DNA of 19,650 bases, from positions 1 to 19,650 of the forward strand of contig CAZGKE010000057.1 of the NCBI GenBank assembly GCA_964526035.1. Direction: 5' to 3'. The notes below the pieces were generated by a model. That model ran no database searches. It was not told the DNA's origin and was given only the letters and a program-made list of their open reading frames with translations. Each line of letters starts with the position of its first letter. Position 1 is the stretch's first letter. This document shows, piece by piece, positions 1-7,021 of this stretch. Origin of the DNA: DAOMOD01 sp964526035. GTDB lineage: Bacteria > Pseudomonadota > Gammaproteobacteria > Xanthomonadales > BPKI01. A program made the translations under genes and the position numbers.

Positions 1-8
1 ACTCCGCG

Positions 9-32
9 GTCGCGAACGGGTGCGCTCCTACG
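9..32. repeat. Partial REP-like palindromic repeat at window edge
   Basis: Read on the minus strand this stretch is GTAGGAGCGCACCCGTTCGC followed by GACC. It matches the style of dispersed extragenic palindromes that start GTAGGAGCGC in xanthomonads and pseudomonads (family recalled from knowledge, not searched). The other half is not seen and probably lies upstream of the window. The right arm of the repeat inside hrpB (2374-2394) shares the GTAGGAGCG end. Confidence 0.5.
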
Positions 33-151
33 ATGCAGGATCGCGCAAGGATGACTTCATCACCGCGCCGCCGCGCAGGCACCCACTGGCAGAACACGAT
101 GCGATATCGCTCCCCGCCCGCTATTCTGCGCGCCCATCACAAGGATTCGCC

Positions 152-952
152 ATGCAGCTCGTCGACATCGGCGCCAACCTGACCCACGAGAGCTTCCGCC
201 ACGACTTCGATGCCGTGCTGGAGCGCGCGCGGGCGGCCGGGGTGGTGCAGATGGTGGTGACCGGGGCCAGCCGGGAGGGCAGCGTCGAGGCGCTGGCGCT
301 GGCGCATCGGCATCCGCGTCGGCTGTTCGCCACCGCCGGGGTGCATCCGCATCACGCTGCCGACTACGGCGACGACACCGACCGCACGCTGCGCGAACTG
401 CTGGTGCACCCGGAGGTCGTGGCGGTCGGTGAAGCGGGGCTCGACTACCACCGCAACTATTCGCCGCGACCTGCGCAGATCAAGGCCTTCGAGCGGCAGA
501 TCGAGATTGCGCTCGACTGCGGCAAGCCGATGTTCCTGCATCAGCGCGATGCCCACGATGACCTGATGGCGGTGCTGAAACCGGTGCGCGACCGGTTGGG
601 GTCGCTGGTGGTGCATTGCTTCACCGATGAGCGCCGCGCGCTGTTCGCCGCGCTCGATCTGGATTGCCACATCGGGATCACCGGATGGATCTGCGACGAG
701 CGTCGCGGCCATCATCTGCTGGAGCTGGTGCCGAGCATTCCCGCCGGGCGGCTGATGATCGAGACCGACTGTCCCTACCTGCTGCCGCGCGATCTCGACC
801 CCAAGCCCAGCCACCGCCGCAACGAGCCGATGTACCTGGCGCACATCTGTCGAGCCATCGCCGCCGCGCGCGGCGAGCCGCCCGAGGTCACCGCGGCGGC
901 CAGTCTCGCCACGTCGCGCGCATTCTTCAACTTGCCCGCGCCTGCGGCATGA
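152..952 (+). CDS. tatD: TatD family metal-dependent DNase (266 aa)
   Basis: Predicted cytoplasmic TatD-type hydrolase, a TIM-barrel metal-dependent 3'-5' exonuclease implicated in DNA repair and quality control. Visible family motifs are DIGANLT (residues 5-11), GVHPHH, VGEAGLDYHRN with the metal-ligand Glu, FLHQRDAH, VVHCFT and ETDCPYLLPRDLDPKPSHRRNEP near the C terminus; the GITGWICDERRG block is typical of true TatD rather than YcfH or YjjV. The length is normal for the family. The ATG at 152 is chosen because it has an AAGGA site at 141-145 and the family N terminus begins there; the reading frame extends 44 codons further upstream, but that extension has no family similarity and covers a repeat. 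The stop overlaps the hrpB start as ATGA, so the two are probably co-translated. A Gln replaces the Cys usual in FMHCRDA, which is unlikely to matter. Confidence 0.93.
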   Translation: MQLVDIGANLTHESFRHDFDAVLERARAAGVVQMVVTGASREGSVEALALAHRHPRRLFATAGVHPHHAADYGDDTDRTLRELLVHPEVVAVGEAGLDYHRNYSPRPAQIKAFERQIEIALDCGKPMFLHQRDAHDDLMAVLKPVRDRLGSLVVHCFTDERRALFAALDLDCHIGITGWICDERRGHHLLELVPSIPAGRLMIETDCPYLLPRDLDPKPSHRRNEPMYLAHICRAIAAARGEPPEVTAAASLATSRAFFNLPAPAA

Positions 953-3624
953 GTGTCGGCTTTCCCGTCGACGCCGCGCTGCCAGCGTTGAAGCAGGCGC
1001 TTGCCGACGGGACCCGGGCGGTTCTTGAGGCGCCGCCCGGTGCCGGCAAGACCACGCGCGTGCCGCCGGCCCTGCTCGACGCCGACTGGCTCGGAGGGCG
1101 CCGCATCCTGATGCTGGAGCCGCGCCGCATCGCCGCGCGTGCCGCCGCGTCCTTCATGGCGGCGCAGTTCGGCGAGGAGGTGGGCGAAACGGTCGGCTAC
1201 CGCGTGCGTTTCGAGGCGCGCGTTGGAGCGCCCACGCGCATCGAGGTGGTCACCGAGGGCATTCTGGCGCGGATGATCCAGGACGACGCGTCGCTGGAAG
1301 GCGTGGGCCTGCTGATCTTCGACGAGTTTCACGAGCGGCACCTTGCGTCCGATCTTGGCCTGGCGCTGGCGCTTGATGCGCAACAAGGACTGCGTCCGGA
1401 TCTGCGCATCCTGCTGATGTCGGCGACGCTCGACGGCGAGCGTCTTGCCACCTGGTTGGAGGGCGCGCGCGTTGTCAGCGAGGGGCGCAGTTTCGCGGTG
1501 GACATACGCTGGCGCAGCGGCAGCGGCGATGAGCCGCTCAGTCGCGCCGTGCTGCGTGGCGTACGCGAGGCGGTAAACGACAGCGCCGGCGACGTGCTGG
1601 TTTTCCTGCCCGGAAGGCGCGAGATCGATCAGGCGGCTCGGGTACTGGAATCGCACCTCGGGACGGGTGATGGCAGCGGTGAAGTCGCGGCGAGTGCGAG
1701 AGCTTCTCTGGGCGTACCGCTCTCGGACGAGCACGGTGGAACGGCGAAAGTCTCGGTCGCCATCCTCCACGGCGAAATGGACCTCTCCGAACAGGCCGCA
1801 CTGCTGCGCGAACCGTCGGCCGGCGCACGCCGCATCATCCTCGCCACCAACGTCGCCGAATCCAGCCTCACCCTGCCGGGCGTTCGCGCGGTGGTCGACG
1901 CCGGGCTCGCGCGCGAGCCGCGCTTCGATCCCAACTCGGGATTCACGCGCCTGGAGACCGTGCGCATCAGTGGACCATCGGCGGCGCAGCGCGCCGGTCG
2001 CGCGGGGCGACTCGGTCCGGGCCTGTGCATCCGGCTGTGGCCGGAGTCGCAGCGGCTCGATCCGGCGCCGCGCGCCGAGATGCAGCAGGCGGATCTGTCC
2101 GGTCTGGCGCTGGAGCTTGCCGCCTGGGGCAGCGCCGACCTGCGTTTTCCCGATCCGCCGCCGCCGGGCGCGCTGGCGCAGGGGCGGGATCTGCTGGCCG
2201 GGCTTGGCGCGCTGGATGCGGATGGACGCATCACGCCGTTTGGGCGGCGCATGCTGGCGTTGGGGGCACAGCCGCGACTGGGTGCGATGCTGGCGGCCGC
2301 GCAGAGCGAGCGCGGTCGCGCTTCCGACAGGAGCAGTGAGAGCCGCGATGCTTCGGCTCTATCCCGGCGACGGATCCCGGCTCTCGCCGCTCCTACAGGG
2401 AACCCGGCAGGAGATGTGCAGGATGCCGCGCTGGCCTGCGACATCGTCGCACTGCTCGAAGCGCGCGACCCGATGCGGGGCCAGGCGCGTTTTGGCGATG
2501 ATCTGCGCCTGCGCTGGCAGGCGCTGACCGCACGGCGCACACGGCGGCCTCTGCCCGATGCCTCGCCCGCCGCGCTGCGCGCCATCGACCAGATCGCGCG
2601 CGGCTGGCGTCGCCGACTGCGCGCCGGCGATCCGCCGCAGGACGTCGACAGCCATGCGCTCGGCGACCTGCTGATCCACGCCTATCCCGATCGCGTCGCC
2701 CGCGCCGACACGGAGCGGCCGCTTTCCTTCCAGCTCGCCAACGGCCGCCGCGCGCGCCTGGGCGATGACAGCGACTTGCGTGGCGAGCCGTGGCTGGTGA
2801 TCGCGGAGCTGAAACCTGAGCCCGGTGAAGCGCGCATCTTGCGTGCGGCGCCTTTCGACCCCGCACGACTCGAAGCGCTGTGGCCGGAGCGCTTCAGCAA
2901 GGGGTCGTCCACTCGCTTCAACGCGCAGACCCGCGCGCTCGAACGCTTCGACGAACAGCGCTTCGAGCGCATGCTGCTGACGCGACGCAGCCTGCCGGTG
3001 AAGCCCGGCGTCGAAGCTGCCGCGGCGCTGCTCGAAGGCGTGCGCCTGCTGGGTCTCGGCGCACTGCCTTTCAGCGCGGGCGCCACCGCGCTGCGTGCGC
3101 GCGTCGCATTACTGCGTGCGCATTGCCCGGAACTTTTGCTCCCCGATCTCTCCGACGCCGCACTGCTGGCCTCGGTCGAAGACTGGCTGGCGCCCTGGCT
3201 GCAGACGGTCACGCGCCTCGACGCGCTGTCGGCGGCCGACCTGCACGAGGCGCTGCGCAGCCACCTCGACCACCCACAGCGGCAGGCGCTGGAGCGCGAG
3301 GCGCCGACACGCCTGCGCGTACCTTCGGGGATGGAACGCAGCATCGACTACGGCGAGGAGGGACCGGTGCTGGCGGTCAAGCTGCAGGAGCTGTTCGGCC
3401 TGGCCGAGACCCCGGCCATCGCGCGCTCACGCGTGCCGCTGACCCTGCACCTGCTGTCGCCCGCCGGTCGCCCGCTGCAGGTGACGCGTGACCTGAAGAG
3501 TTTCTGGGCCAACACCTACCCCGAGGTGCGCAGGGAGATGAAGGGCCGCTATCCGAAACACCCCTGGCCGGAGGACCCGTGGAGCGCGCCGGCCACGCAC
3601 CGCGCCAAGCCGCGCGGGACGTAA
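949..3624 (+). CDS. hrpB: ATP-dependent helicase HrpB (891 aa)
   Basis: DEAH/RHA-family ATP-dependent RNA helicase of the HrpB type, acting in the cytoplasm; its physiological substrate is poorly known in most bacteria. Visible motifs: Walker A APPGAGKTT (28-36), DEFH box (125-128), SAT (158-160), ATNVAESSLT (299-308) and motif VI QRAGRAGR (347-354). The HrpB-specific C-terminal domain closes with a conserved block (LKSFWANTYPEVRREMKGRY, then PKHPWPEDP). The ATG at 949 overlaps the tatD stop; the open frame runs further upstream only as a shadow of tatD. The family is usually about 810-850 aa, so this protein is some 40-80 residues long. The excess lies in two segments, about residues 238-267 and 452-491. 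The second is encoded by a palindromic repeat. Confidence 0.95.
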   Translation: MSVGFPVDAALPALKQALADGTRAVLEAPPGAGKTTRVPPALLDADWLGGRRILMLEPRRIAARAAASFMAAQFGEEVGETVGYRVRFEARVGAPTRIEVVTEGILARMIQDDASLEGVGLLIFDEFHERHLASDLGLALALDAQQGLRPDLRILLMSATLDGERLATWLEGARVVSEGRSFAVDIRWRSGSGDEPLSRAVLRGVREAVNDSAGDVLVFLPGRREIDQAARVLESHLGTGDGSGEVAASARASLGVPLSDEHGGTAKVSVAILHGEMDLSEQAALLREPSAGARRIILATNVAESSLTLPGVRAVVDAGLAREPRFDPNSGFTRLETVRISGPSAAQRAGRAGRLGPGLCIRLWPESQRLDPAPRAEMQQADLSGLALELAAWGSADLRFPDPPPPGALAQGRDLLAGLGALDADGRITPFGRRMLALGAQPRLGAMLAAAQSERGRASDRSSESRDASALSRRRIPALAAPTGNPAGDVQDAALACDIVALLEARDPMRGQARFGDDLRLRWQALTARRTRRPLPDASPAALRAIDQIARGWRRRLRAGDPPQDVDSHALGDLLIHAYPDRVARADTERPLSFQLANGRRARLGDDSDLRGEPWLVIAELKPEPGEARILRAAPFDPARLEALWPERFSKGSSTRFNAQTRALERFDEQRFERMLLTRRSLPVKPGVEAAAALLEGVRLLGLGALPFSAGATALRARVALLRAHCPELLLPDLSDAALLASVEDWLAPWLQTVTRLDALSAADLHEALRSHLDHPQRQALEREAPTRLRVPSGMERSIDYGEEGPVLAVKLQELFGLAETPAIARSRVPLTLHLLSPAGRPLQVTRDLKSFWANTYPEVRREMKGRYPKHPWPEDPWSAPATHRAKPRGT
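1697..1725. repeat. Inverted repeat in first extra segment of hrpB
   Basis: A perfect 7-base inverted repeat, CGAGAGC (1697-1703) and GCTCTCG (1719-1725), with a 15-base loop. It falls inside the stretch of hrpB (about 1660-1749) that encodes residues lying between the conserved VLVFLPG and LHGEMD blocks, where most HrpB proteins are shorter. It may be a decayed palindromic element. The evidence is weaker than for the element at 2329-2394. Confidence 0.35.
2329..2394. repeat. REP-like palindromic element inserted in frame in hrpB
   Basis: The left arm 2329-2349 (AGGAGCAGTGAGAGCCGCGA + T) and the reverse complement of the right arm 2374-2394 (AGGAGCGGCGAGAGCCGGGA + T) agree at 18 of 21 bases. 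The spacer is 24 bases (2350-2373). The right outer end reads GCTCCTAC, the boundary motif of GTAGGAGCG-type extragenic palindromes. The element is read through in frame by hrpB and encodes part of a Ser/Arg-rich segment between LAAAQ and DAALACDIVALLEARDPMRG, blocks that are nearly adjacent in typical HrpB proteins. Confidence 0.75.
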
Positions 3625-3645
3625 GGCCGGGACGATCCGCGCCGA

Positions 3646-4509
3646 TCAGTGGGCGCGCGTGGATACAGTTCGCGTGGATTCGGAGCCGGCGTCGGCGGCA
3701 ATGAAGTCGGTGATCGTGCTCACCACGTCGGGGTCGCGCAGCACGCTGTTGTGTCCGAGCCCCTCGGTGATCAGCCGACTGGCACCGCGCCATACCTCGG
3801 CGATACGCTGCGATTCGGCGAAAGGCACTTCGCGATCGTCGCGGTCGTGCACGATCAGGCCCTGGCTGTCGAGGGCGTGGCCAAGCAGGCTGATGTCGAG
3901 CTCGTCGGCACTTCGTCCGACCACCTGCTCATAGCCCTCGATGAAGTGGCGCGCCGCGCTGTCAGGCAGAGCCAGGACTTCGGTGTAGCGGTCGAGCACG
4001 CCGCGCATGTTTGATGCCGCGGCGATGCTGACTGCGCGCGGTGCGGCCAGGCCTTCGATCATCGCGAACAGCATCGAGGCGCCGCCCATCGAATGGCCGA
4101 CCACGGCGTGCAGGTTGCGCACCTCGCCGGCCGCCTCGAGAAGCGCCTCGGCGAAGCTCAAGGGATGGGCGACACCGTCGCCATGACGGCCATGGGCAGG
4201 TCCCTCCAGGGCGATTGCCTGAAAGCCGCGTCCGGCCAGCGCTTCGCCGATGGCATGGAACTGCGTGGGTCGCCCGCCCCAGCCGTGCATCAGCAGGACC
4301 GCCGGTCCCGATTTTCCCCACCGCAGTGCCGGTAAACCGAAGCGCAGGGTGATCGGTTCGGCACGCTGCAGCACTTCGGCCTCCCAGCTGAGCGGCCGCC
4401 GCGTGAAGTGCGGCTTGAGCAGAAAGCGGCGCGCGACACGCGCGGTAAACGCCGGCGCGATGCCGCCGAGCAGACGGTTGGTGGTACGCAGGGTGGAAAG
4501 CGACGTCAT
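3646..4509 (-). CDS. Alpha/beta hydrolase fold protein (287 aa)
   Basis: Predicted serine hydrolase of the alpha/beta fold; substrate unknown. Seen in sequence: oxyanion-loop block HGWGGR (75-80), nucleophile elbow GHSMGG with Ser140, a candidate acid in HDRDDREVP (Asp224 or Asp225), and a catalytic His in LGHNSVLRDP (His253). The roughly 60-residue N-terminal lead before the core has no clear signal peptide. On the minus strand a GGAG site sits just before the ATG at 4509. The gene begins 43 bases after the TetR gene on the same strand, so the two probably share a transcript and the TetR protein probably controls it. The end converges with hrpB, leaving 21 bases. Esterase, lipase or acyltransferase activity are all possible. 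Confidence 0.88.
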   Translation of the reverse strand: MTSLSTLRTTNRLLGGIAPAFTARVARRFLLKPHFTRRPLSWEAEVLQRAEPITLRFGLPALRWGKSGPAVLLMHGWGGRPTQFHAIGEALAGRGFQAIALEGPAHGRHGDGVAHPLSFAEALLEAAGEVRNLHAVVGHSMGGASMLFAMIEGLAAPRAVSIAAASNMRGVLDRYTEVLALPDSAARHFIEGYEQVVGRSADELDISLLGHALDSQGLIVHDRDDREVPFAESQRIAEVWRGASRLITEGLGHNSVLRDPDVVSTITDFIAADAGSESTRTVSTRAH

Positions 4510-4552
4510 GGGAAAACTCCAGGTGAGCGGGGTGGGGAGCCCCGGTGGGTGC

Positions 4553-5119
4553 TCAGCGCGCGGCGTCGCGCGCCGCGGCCAGCAGTTCGTCGGACAGCGG
4601 CGTGGGGCCGAGCGCGCGCGCCAGGCTGTAGGCGCCGATCATCAGCGCCAGATCGGCGAGCGCGGTGCGGCGCGCCGAGTTTGCATCCTCGTCGGCGCCG
4701 ATCATCGGCGCCACGAAAGCTTCGAGATGCTCGGCCAACAGCGCGCGGGTGCCTTCCTCGGCCTGGGTGAGCTGGCTCATCACCGCCGGCAGCGGACAGC
4801 AGGACTCACCGGCATCGCGATGCCCGCGCGACAGGTACTTGCGCGCGGCAAGCTGCCGCCACTCTGGCCCGGCCGGCGCCTCGACCTGGTCCAGCAGCAC
4901 TTGGCGCTGCGCGGCGAAGACCGCAGCCAGAGCCTCATGCATCAGCGCTTCCTTCGACTCGAAATGGGCATAGAAGCCGCCGACGGTGAGGCCGGCCTCG
5001 GCCATTACTTCGCTGACCGAGGGCGATTCAATGCCGCGCACGCGAAGGGCCTGTTCGGCCGATGCGAGGATGCGGCGGCGGGTGTCGGACTTCTGCTGCT
5101 GGCGTGCGCTGGCGTTCAT
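4553..5119 (-). CDS. TetR/AcrR family transcriptional regulator (188 aa)
   Basis: One-component repressor. The N-terminal DNA-binding domain spans about residues 13-60, with helix-turn-helix VSEVMAEAGLTVGGFYAHF (35-53) followed by the usual SKEALMHEAL helix. The C-terminal ligand and dimerisation part contains YLSRGHRDAGESCCPLPAVM (95-114), a pattern typical of one TetR subgroup. The start at 5119 is the only reasonable one: no other start codon lies near the N terminus and the helix-turn-helix spacing fits. It has no Shine-Dalgarno, because the predicted -10 box ends only 9 bases before the ATG. Its operator-like palindrome overlaps both, so autorepression is likely. It probably controls the hydrolase downstream. 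The ligand cannot be told. Confidence 0.92.
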   Translation of the reverse strand: MNASARQQQKSDTRRRILASAEQALRVRGIESPSVSEVMAEAGLTVGGFYAHFESKEALMHEALAAVFAAQRQVLLDQVEAPAGPEWRQLAARKYLSRGHRDAGESCCPLPAVMSQLTQAEEGTRALLAEHLEAFVAPMIGADEDANSARRTALADLALMIGAYSLARALGPTPLSDELLAAARDAAR

Positions 5120-5156
5120 ATGATGATTATCATATTACGTACATCATATTTGTCAA
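5118..5156 (-). promoter_or_regulatory. Promoter and TetR-type operator, probable leaderless start
   Basis: On the minus strand a TTGACA -35 box (5156-5151) and a TATGAT -10 box (5134-5129) are 16 bases apart, a near-consensus sigma-70 promoter. The start codon ATG is at 5119-5117, so transcription should begin within about 0-4 bases of it. An inverted repeat ATATGAT-GATT-ATCATAT (5118-5135) covers the -10 box and the start codon. A third copy of the half-site (ATCATAT, 5143-5149) lies in the spacer. The island is AT-rich in otherwise very GC-rich DNA. Binding of the encoded TetR here is inferred. Confidence 0.8.
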
Positions 5157-5191
5157 GCAGCGCGAGTCGGCGTCTTGTCGTCGGCAGCGAC

Positions 5192-5220
5192 ACACGCGTT
5201 CGCGTTGCCTTGGCGCGTGT
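5192..5220. repeat. Short inverted repeat upstream of the exported-protein gene
   Basis: ACACGCG (5192-5198) and CGCGTGT (5214-5220) form a 7-base inverted repeat with a 15-base loop, 43 bases before the gene at 5264. It could be an operator or leader hairpin, or chance in GC-rich DNA. I found no convincing sigma-70 boxes beside it. Confidence 0.25.
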
Positions 5221-5263
5221 CTTGAACCATGCTCGGCGGCCGTTCCCGCCGTGGACCACGACC

Positions 5264-5752
5264 ATGCGCCAGTCCAGCCTTTCCCTGATCGTCTCCCTCC
5301 TGCTTTGCGTTGCTCCGCTCCATGCCGACGTTGAAGGCAACGCCCTCGACGACTACGAGCGCGACGCGCTCGATCTGGTCGCGGCTTTCGACGCCCACGG
5401 CGAGGTGAACGATCTGGGCAGGCGCGCCCAGGGTCTGCTCAACCTGTCGGCGTACATCACGCCGAACTTCATCGCCCGCCAACCGGAGTGCGGCGAATAT
5501 CTGAATGCGGCGCTTGTCCTGCGCGAGCGCTGGCAGGAGCTTGACGCCGAAACCATCGAGCGCGACTACCACGACGATGCCGCACTGCCGGTCGAAGGCA
5601 CACCGCCGGTCTGCTATCACATGAAGGATCTGATCGTGCACCCGGCCACGGTGCTGGTGCTGCTGCGCGAGGCTGAGCCGGACATGGCGCAGGCGCGGCG
5701 CGAGATAGACGAGGTGATCGCGCACATTGCCGCGGTGCGGGCGCTTATGTAG
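5264..5752 (+). CDS. Small exported protein of unknown function (162 aa)
   Basis: I do not recognise the family. The protein starts with a clear Sec signal peptide (MRQSSLSLIVSLLLCVAPLH, cleavage likely after Ala21), so the mature part of about 140 residues should be periplasmic. It holds two cysteines, Cys76 in PECGEYL and Cys117 in PVCYHMKDLIVHP, which could form a disulfide. The mature chain is acidic and probably mostly helical. The ATG at 5264 is chosen because the signal peptide starts exactly there; the long open frame upstream is a shadow of the TetR and hydrolase genes. It is divergent from the TetR gene. Its stop overlaps the end of the convergent GGDEF gene by 8 bases, so the ends of the two transcripts are antisense to each other. 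Confidence 0.8.
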   Translation: MRQSSLSLIVSLLLCVAPLHADVEGNALDDYERDALDLVAAFDAHGEVNDLGRRAQGLLNLSAYITPNFIARQPECGEYLNAALVLRERWQELDAETIERDYHDDAALPVEGTPPVCYHMKDLIVHPATVLVLLREAEPDMAQARREIDEVIAHIAAVRALM

Positions 5753-6818
5753 CCGGATCGTCCCCGGCACGACGGCCCGTGCGCTGCGCGTCGACGTCTC
5801 CGAAAAAGGCCACGCGGTTGCGTCCGGACTGCTTGGCGCGATACATCGCCGCATCGGCGCGACCCAGCCACGTCGACCAGTCTTCGCCTGACTTCAACGG
5901 GGCCGCGCCGATCGAGACCGTCACCCCCTCGGCCATCTCCGCCAGTCCTGCATTGAGAACTTCGTGCAGGTCGCCGAGCGCCTTGCGCGCGCCTTCCCGG
6001 CCGATATGCGCCAGCAGCACCACGAACTCCTCCCCGCCCAGCCGATACAGGCCGTCGATCTTGCGCAGACGGCCGCGAGCAATCTCCACCAGACGTATCA
6101 GCACCCGGTCTCCGGCCTCGTGGCCATGGGTATCGTTGACGCGCTTGAAGTGATCGAGATCAAGCACCGCCAGCACCGCGTCCGGGTCGCGATCGCGGCG
6201 GCTCGCCACCACGGTTTCAAGATCGTGCTGCAGGAGGCGTCGATTGCCGGCATTGGTCAAGGGATCATGACTGGCCAGGGTTTCCAGCCGGATCCGCTGT
6301 GCGGAGAACCGCGAGGAGAAGATCCAGCCGTATACGGTCACCAGCAGTGCAGTCACCGCGTAGGCCGCGCGCTCCGTGCCCGAATCGAACAGCCCCGGCT
6401 GTCCGACAATGGCTGCGATCAGGGCCAGATTCACCGCGACGGCGATCTGGCGGCTGGTGAGCACGAAGTTGATCCACAGCACCAGGAAGGCCCAGAACGA
6501 ACCGGTGGTTCCGAACATCAGCGCGCTCGCCACGCAGGCCAGCGCGACGATGAATACATAGACGGTGCCTGCGCGCCGGGTATCGCCGCTGTACCAGGCG
6601 AAGGCCAGGGGCGCCACCATCGCCAGCACGATGGCCGAATTGGTCAATCCACCCGCCAGGTTGCCGCTCATGAAGCGGTACACGGCAAAGCCGCTGACGA
6701 CCACGGCGGCCACGCCGCCAAACGAGAGCAGGATGGCCAGGTCGAAATCGCTGCGCAGTCGCGCCAGGGTGCCGGATTTTTCCAGTCTGGCCGAATGACC
6801 TGCGCCGGGCGCCGTCAT
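5745..6818 (-). CDS. Membrane diguanylate cyclase, GGDEF domain (357 aa)
   Basis: Makes cyclic-di-GMP from two GTP. The N-terminal half (about residues 25-170) has five or six hydrophobic segments, for example around 28-46, 58-75, 84-101, 107-120 and 150-168, forming an integral membrane sensor of unknown input. The GGDEF domain follows (about 180-340) with the start block DPLTNAGNRR, LDLDHFKRVNDTHGH, active site GGEEF (261-265) and an inhibitory I-site RKID (252-255) exactly five residues before it. It therefore looks active and feedback-inhibited. The ATG at 6818 is preferred over one 24 codons upstream because a GGGAGG site (minus strand, 6830-6825) sits six bases before it and the upstream codons lack family character. 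The mRNA leader holds a hairpin described separately. Confidence 0.92.
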   Translation of the reverse strand: MTAPGAGHSARLEKSGTLARLRSDFDLAILLSFGGVAAVVVSGFAVYRFMSGNLAGGLTNSAIVLAMVAPLAFAWYSGDTRRAGTVYVFIVALACVASALMFGTTGSFWAFLVLWINFVLTSRQIAVAVNLALIAAIVGQPGLFDSGTERAAYAVTALLVTVYGWIFSSRFSAQRIRLETLASHDPLTNAGNRRLLQHDLETVVASRRDRDPDAVLAVLDLDHFKRVNDTHGHEAGDRVLIRLVEIARGRLRKIDGLYRLGGEEFVVLLAHIGREGARKALGDLHEVLNAGLAEMAEGVTVSIGAAPLKSGEDWSTWLGRADAAMYRAKQSGRNRVAFFGDVDAQRTGRRAGDDPAT

Positions 6819-6821
6819 GGA

Positions 6822-6850
6822 GGCCCTCCCGAGTCGGGGCGGAGGCCCCG
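6822..6850 (-). promoter_or_regulatory. Leader hairpin with possible Shine-Dalgarno pairing
   Basis: In the leader of the membrane GGDEF gene (minus strand), CGGGGC and GCCCCG (6850-6845 and 6840-6835) form a 6-base stem with loop CTCC. The segment GGCCTCC (6847-6841) is also complementary, with one bulge, to GGAGGGCC (6829-6822), which contains most of the Shine-Dalgarno sequence. The two pairings are mutually exclusive, which would allow translational switching. This is inference from base pairing only. Confidence 0.3.
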
Positions 6851-7021
6851 CTTCAGCGCCATGATGCGCGCCGCAACCCGCAGCGCGCAAATCGCGGCGT
6901 TGCGGTGGATCGCCGCTGCCGGCGGCTGCCCGAAAATTGACCGCAAACGACTGGCGTGGGCCAGATCAGACTTCCGGCACTTCGCTGATAATGGCTGTCT
7001 GCCATTCAAGGAACCCGCCGC

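Noticed and set aside
20..151. N-terminal 44-codon extension of the tatD reading frame
   Set aside because: It covers a repeat fragment and has no family similarity; a good ribosome site stands before the ATG at 152.
137..844. Long minus-strand open frame opposite tatD
   Set aside because: It is a GC-rich antisense shadow of a well-supported gene with no recognisable motifs.
1629..2585. Minus-strand open frame of over 300 codons inside hrpB
   Set aside because: Low-complexity Arg/Ser/Ala composition and full overlap with conserved helicase motifs mark it as a shadow.
4250..5263. Upstream extension of the exported-protein frame
   Set aside because: It runs antisense to the hydrolase and TetR genes; the signal peptide starts exactly at 5264.
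6938..6992. TTGACC and GATAAT as a promoter for the creatininase gene
   Set aside because: The two hexamers are 43 bases apart, and neither has a partner at normal spacing.
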